From Acetobacteraceae bacterium (lineage in GTDB: Bacteria; Pseudomonadota; Alphaproteobacteria; Acetobacterales; Acetobacteraceae), in assembly GCA_039613835.1 (NCBI GenBank), contig CP154827.1:1272501-1336500 (forward strand): DNA of 64,000 bases. Reading direction: 5' to 3'. The position numbers and the translations under genes were made by a program. Below are positions 48,835-58,783 of the stretch, piece after piece. Position 1 is the first letter of the stretch, and each line of letters begins with the position of its first letter. The notes below the pieces were generated by a model. That model did not search any database. It saw only the letters and a program-made list of their open reading frames with translations, and was not told the DNA's origin.

Positions 48835-50808
48835 ATGCGAGAAACCTCTCTTTTCGCATCGAGTAATAGCGCGCGCGCCTTCGTGCTGAGCGTCGCATTT
48901 TTGGCGGGCTTTTCAGCTGCACCTTTACGGGCCCAAACGTCCAGAAACTCGATGCAAACCGGTATCAAAGTTCCATCTCAGGTCGAAGAAACCGCCTTCG
49001 CCATCCCGCAATCCCCCGGTCTTCATGGATCGGGACATGAGTTGCCGCGCCCTCTTTCGGCAGCAGATGCCGCCGCGCTGCGCAAGGCATTCCAGGCTCA
49101 GCGGCAGGGTGATTTCACCTCAGCGATCCGATATAGCGAAGCAACACATGACCCAGTCCTTCTGGGTGACCTGTTGGCAGCGCGCTATCTCAACCCGGAA
49201 TTTCATCCCAATGCGCCGCAACTCAAGCTCTGGCTGGCGACGTACGGCAATTACGCTGATGCGGAGGCCATCCAGGGACGTCTAATCGAAATCAGCCCGC
49301 CTGGCACGGTCAGATTACAACATTTTGTCTCGCCCCACCTCCCGTCCGATACGGAAGTCACGATTGACGCATTGCCGGAGCCTGACCCCGTCGCCGCCTC
49401 ATTGCGGCGCAATGCATCACTGGATCGGACGATTGCCGATTGCCTTTCAAAAACAGAGCCGGCGCTTGAGCGGGCGCGTCACATTGTCGACACCACCAAA
49501 TGGATCAGTTCCGTTTATCGCGCGCAACTTTATGCGGAGATCGCATTGGGCGCCCTGGGCGCGGGCGAGAATGCATTTGCTTTATCGACCGCGGAAGCCG
49601 GGTTCGCTGCCTCAAAAAATCAATTGGGCTATGCCGCCTATGTTGCCGGACTGGCAGCGTGGCAGGATAATCGCTATCATGACGCGCTGCGGCTTTTTAA
49701 TGAAGCTGCGGATGCCCCCCTTTCACAGGTGACGGTCAAAGCGAGTGCTTCTTACTGGGCCGCACGCGTTGAAAAGCGCCTGGGCCACGTCGTGAATGCC
49801 CGCGCCTGGCTGCGCCGTGCCGCCGCCATGCCCGATACGTTTTACGGTATCCTGGCACGCCAGACAAGCAAACAGCGCGCAACATCACGCCCCCATCAGA
49901 TCGTCTCCAGCGCGGATCGGGCGGCGATGACCAACGCCGTGCCGGTGATGGGTGAAGTGGATATTCAGGCCGTGGAAGCCACACCGCAGGGACGTCAGTT
50001 ATTCGCCCTGTTGCAGATTGGCGAGATGGACCGCGCTGAAGCGGTTCTGCGGCGCATGTGGCGCGACATTGAACATGACCGCGCTATGTGTCACTCCGTG
50101 CAACTTGTCGCTTCAGCAGCCGGCTTGCAGCGTTTCGCGAGTCAGGTGGCGGCAATCCTTGCCGCGAGTGAGGCGCAGTCTGCGGCGCTCCCTGGCTTTC
50201 CGATGCCCCATCTTGCGCCGCGACATGGTTTTCGGATGGACCCGGCACTGATTTATGCGCTGACGAAAATCGAATCGAATTTCAATCCGAAAGCCGCATC
50301 AAGTGGCGGCGCACATGGGTTGATGCAGATTAGGCCCCAGACAGCGAGCTTTGTTGTCGGGCCGAAGCCCTCGCTTAATGCGAATGGTGTGGCCATCATC
50401 AAAGTCCCTTCCGATATGGTCGGGCAATTACGTAACCCCGCCATTAATCTTGATATCGGGCAGAAATACCTTACTTATCTCGCCACCCTGACCGCCCGCA
50501 CCGAGTCCGCACCGGAAGGGGGAGAACTGCTGCATACACTGGCCTCGTATAATGCCGGGCCGGGTGCCATCGCGCGTTGGGAAAACAACACTCATAATGA
50601 TGACATCGCCCGGGACCCGTTGCTTTTCCTTGAGACCATTCCTTTCAAGGAAACGCGAAATTACGTGCGCAACGCTTTAACCTATCTGTGGATCTACGCC
50701 GATAAGATGAACCTGCCCATGCCGTCCCTTAACGCCTTGGCGCAGGCACGCTGGCCGGAATTCGCCAAGGAAAAGCAACTCGCTTACGCTGCGCCGACCC
50801 TTCATTAA
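48835..50808 (+). CDS. slt: Soluble lytic transglycosylase (Slt70-type)
   Basis: Periplasmic murein lytic transglycosylase. The N terminus carries a signal peptide (LSVAFLAGFSAAPLRAQ). A long alpha-superhelical region of about 420 residues follows, with repeat-like helices such as AYVAGLAAWQDNRYHDALRL. The C-terminal SLT domain begins near residue 460: LIYALTKIESNFNPKAAS with the catalytic Glu, then GGAHGLMQIRPQTASFVVG, NLDIGQKYLTYLA and TLASYNAGPGAIARWE. At 657 residues it matches the size of Slt70-like enzymes. No defect is visible. Confidence 0.9.
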   Translation: MRETSLFASSNSARAFVLSVAFLAGFSAAPLRAQTSRNSMQTGIKVPSQVEETAFAIPQSPGLHGSGHELPRPLSAADAAALRKAFQAQRQGDFTSAIRYSEATHDPVLLGDLLAARYLNPEFHPNAPQLKLWLATYGNYADAEAIQGRLIEISPPGTVRLQHFVSPHLPSDTEVTIDALPEPDPVAASLRRNASLDRTIADCLSKTEPALERARHIVDTTKWISSVYRAQLYAEIALGALGAGENAFALSTAEAGFAASKNQLGYAAYVAGLAAWQDNRYHDALRLFNEAADAPLSQVTVKASASYWAARVEKRLGHVVNARAWLRRAAAMPDTFYGILARQTSKQRATSRPHQIVSSADRAAMTNAVPVMGEVDIQAVEATPQGRQLFALLQIGEMDRAEAVLRRMWRDIEHDRAMCHSVQLVASAAGLQRFASQVAAILAASEAQSAALPGFPMPHLAPRHGFRMDPALIYALTKIESNFNPKAASSGGAHGLMQIRPQTASFVVGPKPSLNANGVAIIKVPSDMVGQLRNPAINLDIGQKYLTYLATLTARTESAPEGGELLHTLASYNAGPGAIARWENNTHNDDIARDPLLFLETIPFKETRNYVRNALTYLWIYADKMNLPMPSLNALAQARWPEFAKEKQLAYAAPTLH

Positions 50809-51079
50809 TAACCAAATCATCCCGCCCCACCGCCGACAGGGTCGTGCCTGCGCGGATGAAGCCGCTCGTCTATTTCTCGGCAGAGATGGATGATTGCGTC
50901 AGGCCGGATTTCATATTTCTGGCGTCGGGACGTCATCGAACGATGAACAAGAGGCGCGGGCGGCCGACACCAGGAGAACCGAAAAATCACCACAAGTTAA
51001 AAAAAGTGAATCTGACGGTTGAAATAAATTATAAGTAAAATTATAATGTGAGTATTAAAAATAATAAAAAGAGAAATAA

Positions 51080-52839
51080 ATGCAACAAATAACTATTGAT
51101 GAAAATGTTAGCGACAAAAATTTAGGAAGAAACGGTCTCATTAAAGAGATTAATGGCGTCAATGGCACGCCGATTTACTTCATACCTGGATTTCCCGATC
51201 TTCAGGACCAGTTCAACCAGATCGGGGTCAGCCATGTCCGGTTTCACGACATATTCGGCCCGGGTGACCTCGAAAACAGCGCTTCCACCACGGATACAGG
51301 GAGCTAGTTACTCCTGGCCGTGCCTTCCAAGAAGAAGAAGAAGCGCGCGGCAGCTTTCATCGCCAGCATCATGAATGATCGCGCCATTTTCCCCCATGCG
51401 AATGAGGGAATGCGCAAACATGACAGGACGCTTGCGGCTTCAGAACCGAACTGGGCACCCACTGATTACTACATCAATGAAACGATGCGTAATATCGAAA
51501 GTCTCAATCCGGGACATATTCAACGCGATGTGATGTTTCGTATCGGGCGCTCCAATGGTGGTGGCGCCGACGCACCGGCCGATTTCGACATTTATGCTAA
51601 ACTGGTCGGGGAGGCCGTGAAGCGTTATTCTGCGGATCTCTCACTCTCCGGCATTCCACGTAAAATCGAATATTGGGAAATCTGGAATGAACCTGATCTC
51701 AGCCTTTTCTGGAGCGGATCACCGACGCAATTTTATTCTATGTATGAGAAAATAGCGCGTAAGATCAAATCGATTGATCCGTCAGCCAAAGTGGGCGTCA
51801 GCGGTGTCTCCAATGGGGAGAGTGGCTCCGGGCCCTACACGCGAGGTCTCGTTGATTATTGTCGGACTCGAGGCGTGCCACTCGACTTTCTGTCATGGCA
51901 TTATTATGCCCACAACTCCTCGGATCCACGTCGCTTCGCAAGTTGCGCTACCGCTCAAAGACAAAATCTTGACCGCGCCGGATTCACGAATGCAGAGAGC
52001 ATCTGCACGGAGTGGAACATCACGCCCCTTTCTTCAGCTGTCACCGCTTCAGCGATTCAATCCGCCGAAAATGCAGCGTATATCGTTGCAAGCTTTGTCA
52101 CAATGAATAAATCCGCTGTAGATAAAGCTTATTATTACCGCGGCGATGCGGGCTTTCTTAGCCTCTTCAATGATGCCCCAATCCGAGGGACCCTTCCAGT
52201 AAGGCTTTCTGCACCTACGCAGCGCAGGCTTTTGGGCTCTACAAGCAGATGTTCGGCACGCCACAACTTCTAGCTTCCCCAGATCTATCGAATAACGACA
52301 TTTACTTCCTGGCAGGACGCGGTACGAATGCTGTCAACGTGCTCGTATCAAACTTTCACCCGGATACGAGTTTGTCATCGGGCAGGAGAGCACCCAACGG
52401 CGGCTTTAATCAGCAACATTATGTGGATTCGAGCCGACTCCTGTTTGCCATCAATGGTGATTGGCGTATTGAGCACTGGTTCGGCGAAGTAAAGGTGGGT
52501 GAAGGCAGGAACAGCGCCGACAACGCGCCTCACACGTCGATTGACAATCCGAACGGCGCCACCCCCTCTGACGATCCCGTTACACAAAGTGAAGCGCCCG
52601 TATCTGCATCGCCTTTTGTCAGGGCGACCAATGACGGCGTGGTTGTCACCGTGAAAAACCTGCCGACAAGAACGCCCCTCCTTGAGGTCAGAAGGGTTAA
52701 AGATAAGGGTAATCTAGGCGTGATCCTTCCCGTCATAGATAATCAAGGTGTGACAATGAAGACCAGCGGAACGACAATCACGATCACCGATCCAAATGCA
52801 ACCGAATATACGGTCTCACATTACTCGATCATTTGGTAA
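51080..52839 (+). pseudogene. GH39-like glycosidase, copy A (stop and frameshift)
   Basis: First of three tandem paralogues of about 585 codons. The clan GH-A marks are the acid/base in KIEYWEIWNEPDLSLFW and the nucleophile in ESICTEWNITP; LDFLSWHYYAHN and VSHVRFHDIFGPGD are also like GH39 (beta-xylosidase/PslG-type) enzymes. No signal peptide is seen at the N terminus (MQQITIDENVSDK). TAG at 51305-51307 replaces the Gln found in copy B (NSQL versus GS-stop-L), and the frame continues LLLAVPSKKKKKRAAAFIAS. A single A is lost near 52178-52181 (PN becomes PI). After that SSKAFCTYAAQAFGLYKQMF runs to HYSIIW at the end. The (AAG)5 tract coding for KKKKK is absent in copy B. Confidence 0.75.
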
Positions 52840-53292
52840 GTTTTACAGTGTTGCTGGGCGAGGCGTGACTTAGGGGCACAACCGTCGACGCGACCCCCCT
52901 GATCCGTCAATCCGCCTCAACAGAAATAAGCGGGTCATTCCTACGGTGATCTGAAACTTTACCATGCCCGCGGAATGACCAGCCGGTCAGAAATGTCCGG
53001 ATCGGCCCGGTGCGCGATCTTGCAGGACGGTGCACCGCGTCAGGACACGCCTCATAACATCCAGAAAATACCATCCAGGGAATTTTGGCGATGGGGCACC
53101 GTCACCTATGAGGACGCTCGCCGTTATCGACAATGACGGTAAGATTATTATCTCTCATTTTTGTGCAGTTACATTTAATAAAAACCTAATCAGACTTAGT
53201 TTACCCTATAATCTTCTGAAAATAAGAAAATAAATTGTTGAGTACGAAGTATACATCGGTTACAATTGAAGTAATAAGAAAAATAGTACATC
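52840..53292. other. Intergenic stretch between copies A and B
   Basis: About 450 bases with no convincing gene. The first half is GC-rich, the last ~150 bases are AT-rich (from 53150) and probably hold the copy B promoter. The same AT-rich lead-in occurs in front of copies A and C. Confidence 0.5.
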
Positions 53293-55062
53293 ATGCAGCA
53301 GATCAGTATCAACGCAAATCAATCTGCGTTCGGTCAAGACAAAAACGGCCAGGTCAAAGATATTAATGGCGTCAATGGCGCGCCGATCTCATTCATGCCG
53401 GGATACCCTGATTTACAGGACCAATTTAATCAGCTGAGTATCAGCCACGTGCGTTTGCACGATATTTTCGGGCCAGGCGACATTGAAGACGTCGTCTTCC
53501 CCCTGCAACTAAATTCCCAGCTCATGGTCGCCGTCCCGACACTACAAAAAGTACGTGCGGCGGCTTTCGTTGCTGCCATCACGAAGGATCGCGCCATATT
53601 CCCTCATGCAAATGCCGGAATGCGGATAGGAAGTCGGTCCTTGGCCAGTTCAACACCCAATTGGGCACCGACCGACTATTATATTCGTAAAACAATGGAG
53701 AATATCGAGAGTCTGAACCCCGGACATATTGAGCGCAATGTGATGTTTCGCATTGGACGCTCAAATGGTGGAGATAGCTCAGTACCTGCAAATTTTGATA
53801 TCTACGCTGATTTGGTGGGTCAGGCGGCAGAGCGATACTCTGCGAATATTTCCTTATCTGGTATTCCGCGCAGGATTGCCTATTGGGAAATCTGGAATGA
53901 GCCCGATCTACTGATTTTCTGGAAGGGTGGCTCAACCGCATTTTACGAAATGTACGAGAAAATCGTGAGGAAGATCAAATCGATCGATCCGGATGCGAAA
54001 GTCGGTGGGCCCGGCGTTGCCGATGGTGAAAACGGCACGGGCGCTTACACGCAGGGCCTCGTCGCCTATTGTCAGAAAAAAAAGGTGCCGCTCGATTTCC
54101 TATCCTGGCATTATTATGCTCATATGACGACAGATCCAGGGAAGTTTGCGACCTGCGCAAAGGTTCAGCGTGATGTCCTCAATAAACACGGATTCAAATC
54201 CGCGGAGAGCATATGCTCCGAATGGAACATTACACCCTTCGCATCCGTCGCGAACGCCACGACGGTCCAGACACCACAGAACGCGGCTTTCATCGCTGCC
54301 AGTTTCATCACCATGAATCGCTGCAGCGTCGATAAAGCCTATTATTATCGTGGAGATGCCGGTTTTCTCGGCCTTTTCAATAATGAGCCCAATTATCTCG
54401 ACCCTAAATATCGAGGTTTCAGCACTGCTGCGGCTCAGGCTTTCGGTTTATACAGGGAGATGTTCGGCACGCTGAACTTCCTCGTCACGCCGGATTATTC
54501 GAGTAACAATTTTTACGTTTTGTCAGGACGTGGCACAAATGCGGTCAACGTGCTTGTCGCGCACTTCCAGAAGGATGTTTCGCTCGCGGCGGCAGCTTCC
54601 CCGCCGCCCGGAAAAAAATATTTCAAGCAATATTACGTTGATTCCGGGCGTGATCTTAATGAGATCACAGATGATTGGAGCCGTGAGCACTGGTTTGGCG
54701 GGTCCAAACCCAGCATCTCACGCCAAACGCATTACGAGCCGTCATCGACCGCCGCGCACACGGACGCGCCGAAAACCGTTAAGGATGGCGAGGATTTGGG
54801 TGCTTCACAACCCGCTCCGGACTCAGCCCCTGCCCCAGCCGTGATGGCCGTTAATGATGGTATCGTGCTGAATGTCAGTGGTTTACCGACCTCAACACCC
54901 AGGCTTGAAGTCCGTCGAATCGTACAAGGTGGTGACCTTGACGCGGCGCTCCCGCCGGTGAATAATGGAGGCGTAAATTCGCAATATAATTGCAGTAATA
55001 TAACAATATATGATCCATTAGATGTTCAATATAAAGTAACTTATTATTCCATTATTTGGTAG
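53293..55062 (+). CDS. GH39-like glycosidase, copy B (intact)
   Basis: The only whole member of the triplet, 589 residues. The N-terminal part has EIN/DINGVNGAPISFMPGYPD followed by LQDQFNQLSISHVRLHDIFG. The TIM-barrel region carries the acid/base Glu in RIAYWEIWNEPDLLIFW and the nucleophile Glu in ESICSEWNITPFASV, as in retaining clan GH-A enzymes, with VPLDFLSWHYYAH between them. A beta-rich tail follows (GIVLNVSGLPTSTPRLEVRR, ending VTYYSIIW), probably the accessory beta-sandwich of GH39 proteins. No N-terminal signal peptide or lipobox is present, so it is either cytoplasmic or uses an unusual export route. The substrate is unknown; the distant resemblance to exopolysaccharide hydrolases such as PslG is only a guide. 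Confidence 0.75.
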   Translation: MQQISINANQSAFGQDKNGQVKDINGVNGAPISFMPGYPDLQDQFNQLSISHVRLHDIFGPGDIEDVVFPLQLNSQLMVAVPTLQKVRAAAFVAAITKDRAIFPHANAGMRIGSRSLASSTPNWAPTDYYIRKTMENIESLNPGHIERNVMFRIGRSNGGDSSVPANFDIYADLVGQAAERYSANISLSGIPRRIAYWEIWNEPDLLIFWKGGSTAFYEMYEKIVRKIKSIDPDAKVGGPGVADGENGTGAYTQGLVAYCQKKKVPLDFLSWHYYAHMTTDPGKFATCAKVQRDVLNKHGFKSAESICSEWNITPFASVANATTVQTPQNAAFIAASFITMNRCSVDKAYYYRGDAGFLGLFNNEPNYLDPKYRGFSTAAAQAFGLYREMFGTLNFLVTPDYSSNNFYVLSGRGTNAVNVLVAHFQKDVSLAAAASPPPGKKYFKQYYVDSGRDLNEITDDWSREHWFGGSKPSISRQTHYEPSSTAAHTDAPKTVKDGEDLGASQPAPDSAPAPAVMAVNDGIVLNVSGLPTSTPRLEVRRIVQGGDLDAALPPVNNGGVNSQYNCSNITIYDPLDVQYKVTYYSIIW

Positions 55063-55226
55063 TTATTGTTTAAATCTATATTTAAACATGATGACTCGAC
55101 CGCCTAATATCGTCGCGGGCCGCTCTCACCTTGCTGATGTTCAACACGAGGACGAACCGCGCGGGTTGGGCCATCACGACATTGTCGGAAACATGACAAA
55201 AAAAAGAAAAATAAAGGATCTCCAAC

Positions 55227-56952
55227 ATGTTCAGAATTCAAATTGACCCTAAAACACCCCTTTCCAGCGGAAATACATCCGCGCAGATCAAGCAGATCAA
55301 TGGCATGAATGGTTCACCCATCTCCGTCATGCCGGGTTTTCCTGATCTTCAGGATCAATTCAGACAATTGGGATTCATTCACATTCGGATACACGATATT
55401 TACGGCGTCTGTGACATTGAGCCATACTTCGATGCCAATCGAGCCGCGAATACAAACCAGCTTCTCCCCAACGTGCTGCAGGATCAACAGGACCGCGCAA
55501 AAAATTTCATTGCTGATTTCAGCAATGCGCGCGTCATTTTTCCGAATGCCGTGAAAGGCATGAAGAAGCTCAGTGTCAGTCTTGCGAAGAAAGATGCGAA
55601 TTACGCGCCCACTGATTATTACCTCAAGTAAACCATCGATAACATTGATGCCGCGGCCGGCAGCGCCTCAGGCGGCGAAATCATGTTCCGCATCGGGCGC
55701 TCAAACGATGGTGGGTGGGAATTACCATCCAACTTCAAAATCTATGCCGAGCTCGTCGGTGAACTTGTCAAACGTTATTCCAGTGATCTCTCAAAATCGG
55801 GTCTTTCCCGAAAGGTCAAATATTGGGAAATCTGGAATGAGCCCGACCTTCCCTTCTTCTGGAATATTGACGATGTGTCGCGATATTACGAATTTTACGC
55901 GGCGGTCGCCCGGAAGATCAAATCGATTAACGCCGATGTTAAAATCGGGGGGCGCGGGGGCTGCGTTCGAGCTGAATATCGGGGGCGCATTCCTTGACGG
56001 GCTCCTTGCTTATTGCCGCGCGAATAATGTCCCGATCGATTTTCTCTCATGGCATTTTTACCCAAGCGAGACAGCCGATCCGCAAAATATCCTAGACGCG
56101 GCTGACGGTGTAGCCGCCGCACTTGACGCTTACGGTTTCAGCAATGTGGAAAGTATCTGCTCAGAGTGGAATGTCAGCCCGTACGCATCCCACCTGATGT
56201 ACAGCAAAGTGCAGAGCGCTCAAAACGCCGCTTTCGTCGCCTCCACTTTGATGGGCATGAATAAGTGCCGGATCGACCATGCCCATTATTATCGCGGTGA
56301 CGGCGGTGCCTTCGGGTTATTTAACGATGCGTTCAACCCCGCAATCCCGGACGCGAAGGCGTTCTGCTCCTATGTCGCGCAAACTTTCAAATTATATAAT
56401 GAAATGTTTGATACGCCGCAGCTTCTCTCAACGTCGGATGCGGGTCGCACCGGTATCAGCATTCTCGCGGATTCGTCCAGCGGCAAAATCAACATCCTTG
56501 TCGCAAATTACCGCGTCGACAAGTCGCTGCCACAAATGTATACGCCCCCAGTCGGCGATATTTATTATAATCAGCATTATGTCGATTCCGGTCGAAGCCT
56601 CGCTGAGATTTCCGACGACTGGTCACGGAAGCATTGGTTTGAGGGCCAGGATCCGACCACCCTGCATAATAATAACGAGGTGCCCCAGCAGGCCTGGGCG
56701 CCCACATTGCCATCCTCGTCACCCTATCCCATCCGGACCCGCGATTACGCACAAAGCGCTGGCGGCGTGCATCTAGTGATCAACAATCTGGCCGGGCGCG
56801 TCGATTCGATAAAAGCGCATCGCCTCTATGAAGGCGGCGATCTGAGTGGGGTTATGCCGCCAGATGTTTCACATGAGCTGGCCTATTGGTACGACGGCAA
56901 TGACTATATCATTGAGGACGGAAATGCGAAGGAAAGCACGGTGACGCTCTAA
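55227..56952 (+). pseudogene. GH39-like glycosidase, copy C (stop, frameshift and 19-bp duplication)
   Basis: The third and most divergent paralogue, preceded by AAAGGA 9 nt before ATG 55227. It begins FRIQIDPKTPLSSGNTSAQI, then QINGMNGSPISVMPGFPDLQ. TAA at 55629-55631 interrupts YYLK-TIDNID, where the other copies read ETM/KTM. The barrel continues in the same frame to KVKYWEIWNEPDLPFFW. A one-base change in GGGGGG near 55945-55965 shifts the frame to GGAFLDGLLAYCRANNVPID, then ESICSEWNVSPYAS with the nucleophile. Near the end an exact 19-bp tandem duplication (56933-56970) brings a premature TAA at 56950-56952; without it the frame would continue LYTITLRDW and on to 57052. Both catalytic motifs are preserved. 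Confidence 0.72.
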
Positions 56953-56970
56953 AAGCACGGTGACGCTCTA
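56933..56970 (+). repeat. Exact 19-bp tandem duplication in copy C
   Basis: AAAGCACGGTGACGCTCTA occurs twice without a gap (56933-56951 and 56952-56970). Nineteen is not a multiple of three, so it shifts frame and creates a stop. It is not a homopolymer artefact. Confidence 0.9.
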
Positions 56971-57288
56971 TACGATCACTTTGAGGGACTGGCATCGCTT
57001 CCCCACTTTGTCGCCTATTCAACTAAGAGATAATTGTCGGAGAATGGATTGAGGGCGTCACGGTCAAACGTGCCACATTCAGTCGCGCATCACTTCGAGA
57101 TACTGAGTGTGGGCGCCGGGGAGAGGGGTGGAATGGGGCGCGAGGCGTCACATCACCCCGCCTTCACCGGCCCGAGTGGGAGTCGGGCCTGCCGCTACCA
57201 CCGCGCTTATATAAGAATGCCATGCAAGGCCAATTCACGCAGGAGGCCGGCGCATGGATGCTGGCAAAGTCCCCCGGCCGCACCATCT

Positions 57289-58602
57289 TCAATTTTCGGC
57301 AAGCACCTGACGGCTGGCGCGTGCTTCAATAACGCGCCTCTTATCCATTTTTGTGACCTCAAACATCCATCGCCCGAAAATGATCTTATCCCCCTGCGAA
57401 GGCACCCGCCGCAAGAGGGTCAGGATCAGCCCCCCAAGCGTGTGGTAACTTCCCTGGGCGGGGAGTTCGGGCAGATCCAGAAGAGACCGCACCTCATCTG
57501 CCGGCATGAAGCCGTCCAGCACATATTCCCCGGACAAAGCGGATTTCTCATTCTTCGTCTTATTCTGTTCCAGATGCTCATCACCAACAATGGCTTTAAA
57601 AATGTCGGACGGCGTCACAACACCTTCAAACGAGCCATATTCATCAAGGACAAAAGCAATCCCAGAGCTATTCTGACGCATGAGTTCGATCATGTCCTGC
57701 GCGCTGAGACTGTCCGGGACAACAACCGGCGTTTTCAGCGCCGCTTCAATGGAAAGCGGCAAGCCTTGAAGCAGGCGATCCATCAGATCTTTCGCCAATA
57801 CGATGCCGACGGGATGGTCGACATCGCCATCACACACGACAATACGCGTGAATTTCGAGTCACGTAATTTGACGATCAATGCTTCACGGCTGGAATGGCG
57901 ATCCACCCAGAATAACTCACTTCGCGGTGTCATAATGGCCCGGACAGGCCGATCCGCGAGGCGCAAAAGCCGCTCAATCATCACGCGCTCTTCAGCCTCC
58001 AGCACGCCGGCGCGCGCGCCTTCAACGAGGACGGCACGTAATTCCTCCTCTGTCAGGGAGGTACGTTCCGCCCCGCGCGTCCCGAGAAGACGAATGATAA
58101 GCGATGATGCGGCGCTCAACGTCTTGACGATTGGCCGCATGATGGCCGATGTCACGGACAGGATGGTGGAGAGGCGTGCGGCGTAACGCTCAGGGTGGTA
58201 GAGTGCGAGCTGCTTAGGGACCAACTCCCCAAAAATCAGCATCCCCAAAGTGATGATGAGCACGACAATGAAAATCGAGATATCATTGGCGTAATTTTTC
58301 AGGTTCTCGACACGCGCGATTTCCCGGGCGAGATGGTGCTCAATCTCACTCCCACCAAAAGCACCTTCAAGAATGGAGACGACCGTCATGCCCACCTGGA
58401 CGGTCGGCAGAAAAGATTGCGGGTCATCCGCCAGTTGCAAGGCGCGGACCGCACCGCGCACTTTGGACTTCGCCATTTCAGCGAGGCGCAACCGTTTGGA
58501 GGAGACGAGCGCCATCTCCCCCATCGCGAAAATCGCATTGATGAGGATAAGGAGGCAGATAATCAGGATAGGCGTCGTCATGATGACAGGTGATGCCCCC
58601 AA
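57289..58602 (-). CDS. CNNM/CorC-type (hemolysin family) CBS-domain membrane protein
   Basis: Inner-membrane protein of 437 residues. It has an N-terminal DUF21/CNNM domain with four membrane segments (LIICLLILINAIFAMGEMAL; LKNYANDISIFIVVLIITLG), two CBS domains near residues 200-340 (ADRPVRAIMTPRSELFWVDR; AQDMIELMRQNSSGIAFVLD) and a C-terminal CorC_HlyC domain (GSYHTLGGLILTLLRRVPSQ). The family takes part in magnesium or cobalt efflux and stress tolerance; the older name hemolysin is historical. The start may be 58602 or ATG 58581 (MTTPILII). The gene is complete and converges with the glycosidase cluster. Confidence 0.87.
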   Translation of the reverse strand: MGASPVIMTTPILIICLLILINAIFAMGEMALVSSKRLRLAEMAKSKVRGAVRALQLADDPQSFLPTVQVGMTVVSILEGAFGGSEIEHHLAREIARVENLKNYANDISIFIVVLIITLGMLIFGELVPKQLALYHPERYAARLSTILSVTSAIMRPIVKTLSAASSLIIRLLGTRGAERTSLTEEELRAVLVEGARAGVLEAEERVMIERLLRLADRPVRAIMTPRSELFWVDRHSSREALIVKLRDSKFTRIVVCDGDVDHPVGIVLAKDLMDRLLQGLPLSIEAALKTPVVVPDSLSAQDMIELMRQNSSGIAFVLDEYGSFEGVVTPSDIFKAIVGDEHLEQNKTKNEKSALSGEYVLDGFMPADEVRSLLDLPELPAQGSYHTLGGLILTLLRRVPSQGDKIIFGRWMFEVTKMDKRRVIEARASRQVLAEN

Positions 58603-58783
58603 TGACGCAACGGGCTGACTTCCGCCCGGCCACCAATATCAGTCAAGCTTGCTGAGGTCGGGACATGCCGCCCATCACCCTGATGCAGCCCGCCCCGCTC
58701 GGATGGGGATAATCCACATCCGTTCAGGCCCTGACCGCTTTTGACAAATCGGATCGGCTGCATCACGCGGTTCCGCGTTGCTT

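Noticed and set aside
50844..51038. Short frame before glycosidase A
   Set aside because: Low-complexity basic sequence in AT-rich DNA with no homology; more likely a leader region.
23983..51307. Amber (TAG) recoding as the explanation for in-frame TAG codons
   Set aside because: Intact genes in the window also end in TAG (cobQ, glycosidase B, the UDG-like gene), and the affected genes mostly carry other defects such as frameshifts and deletions.
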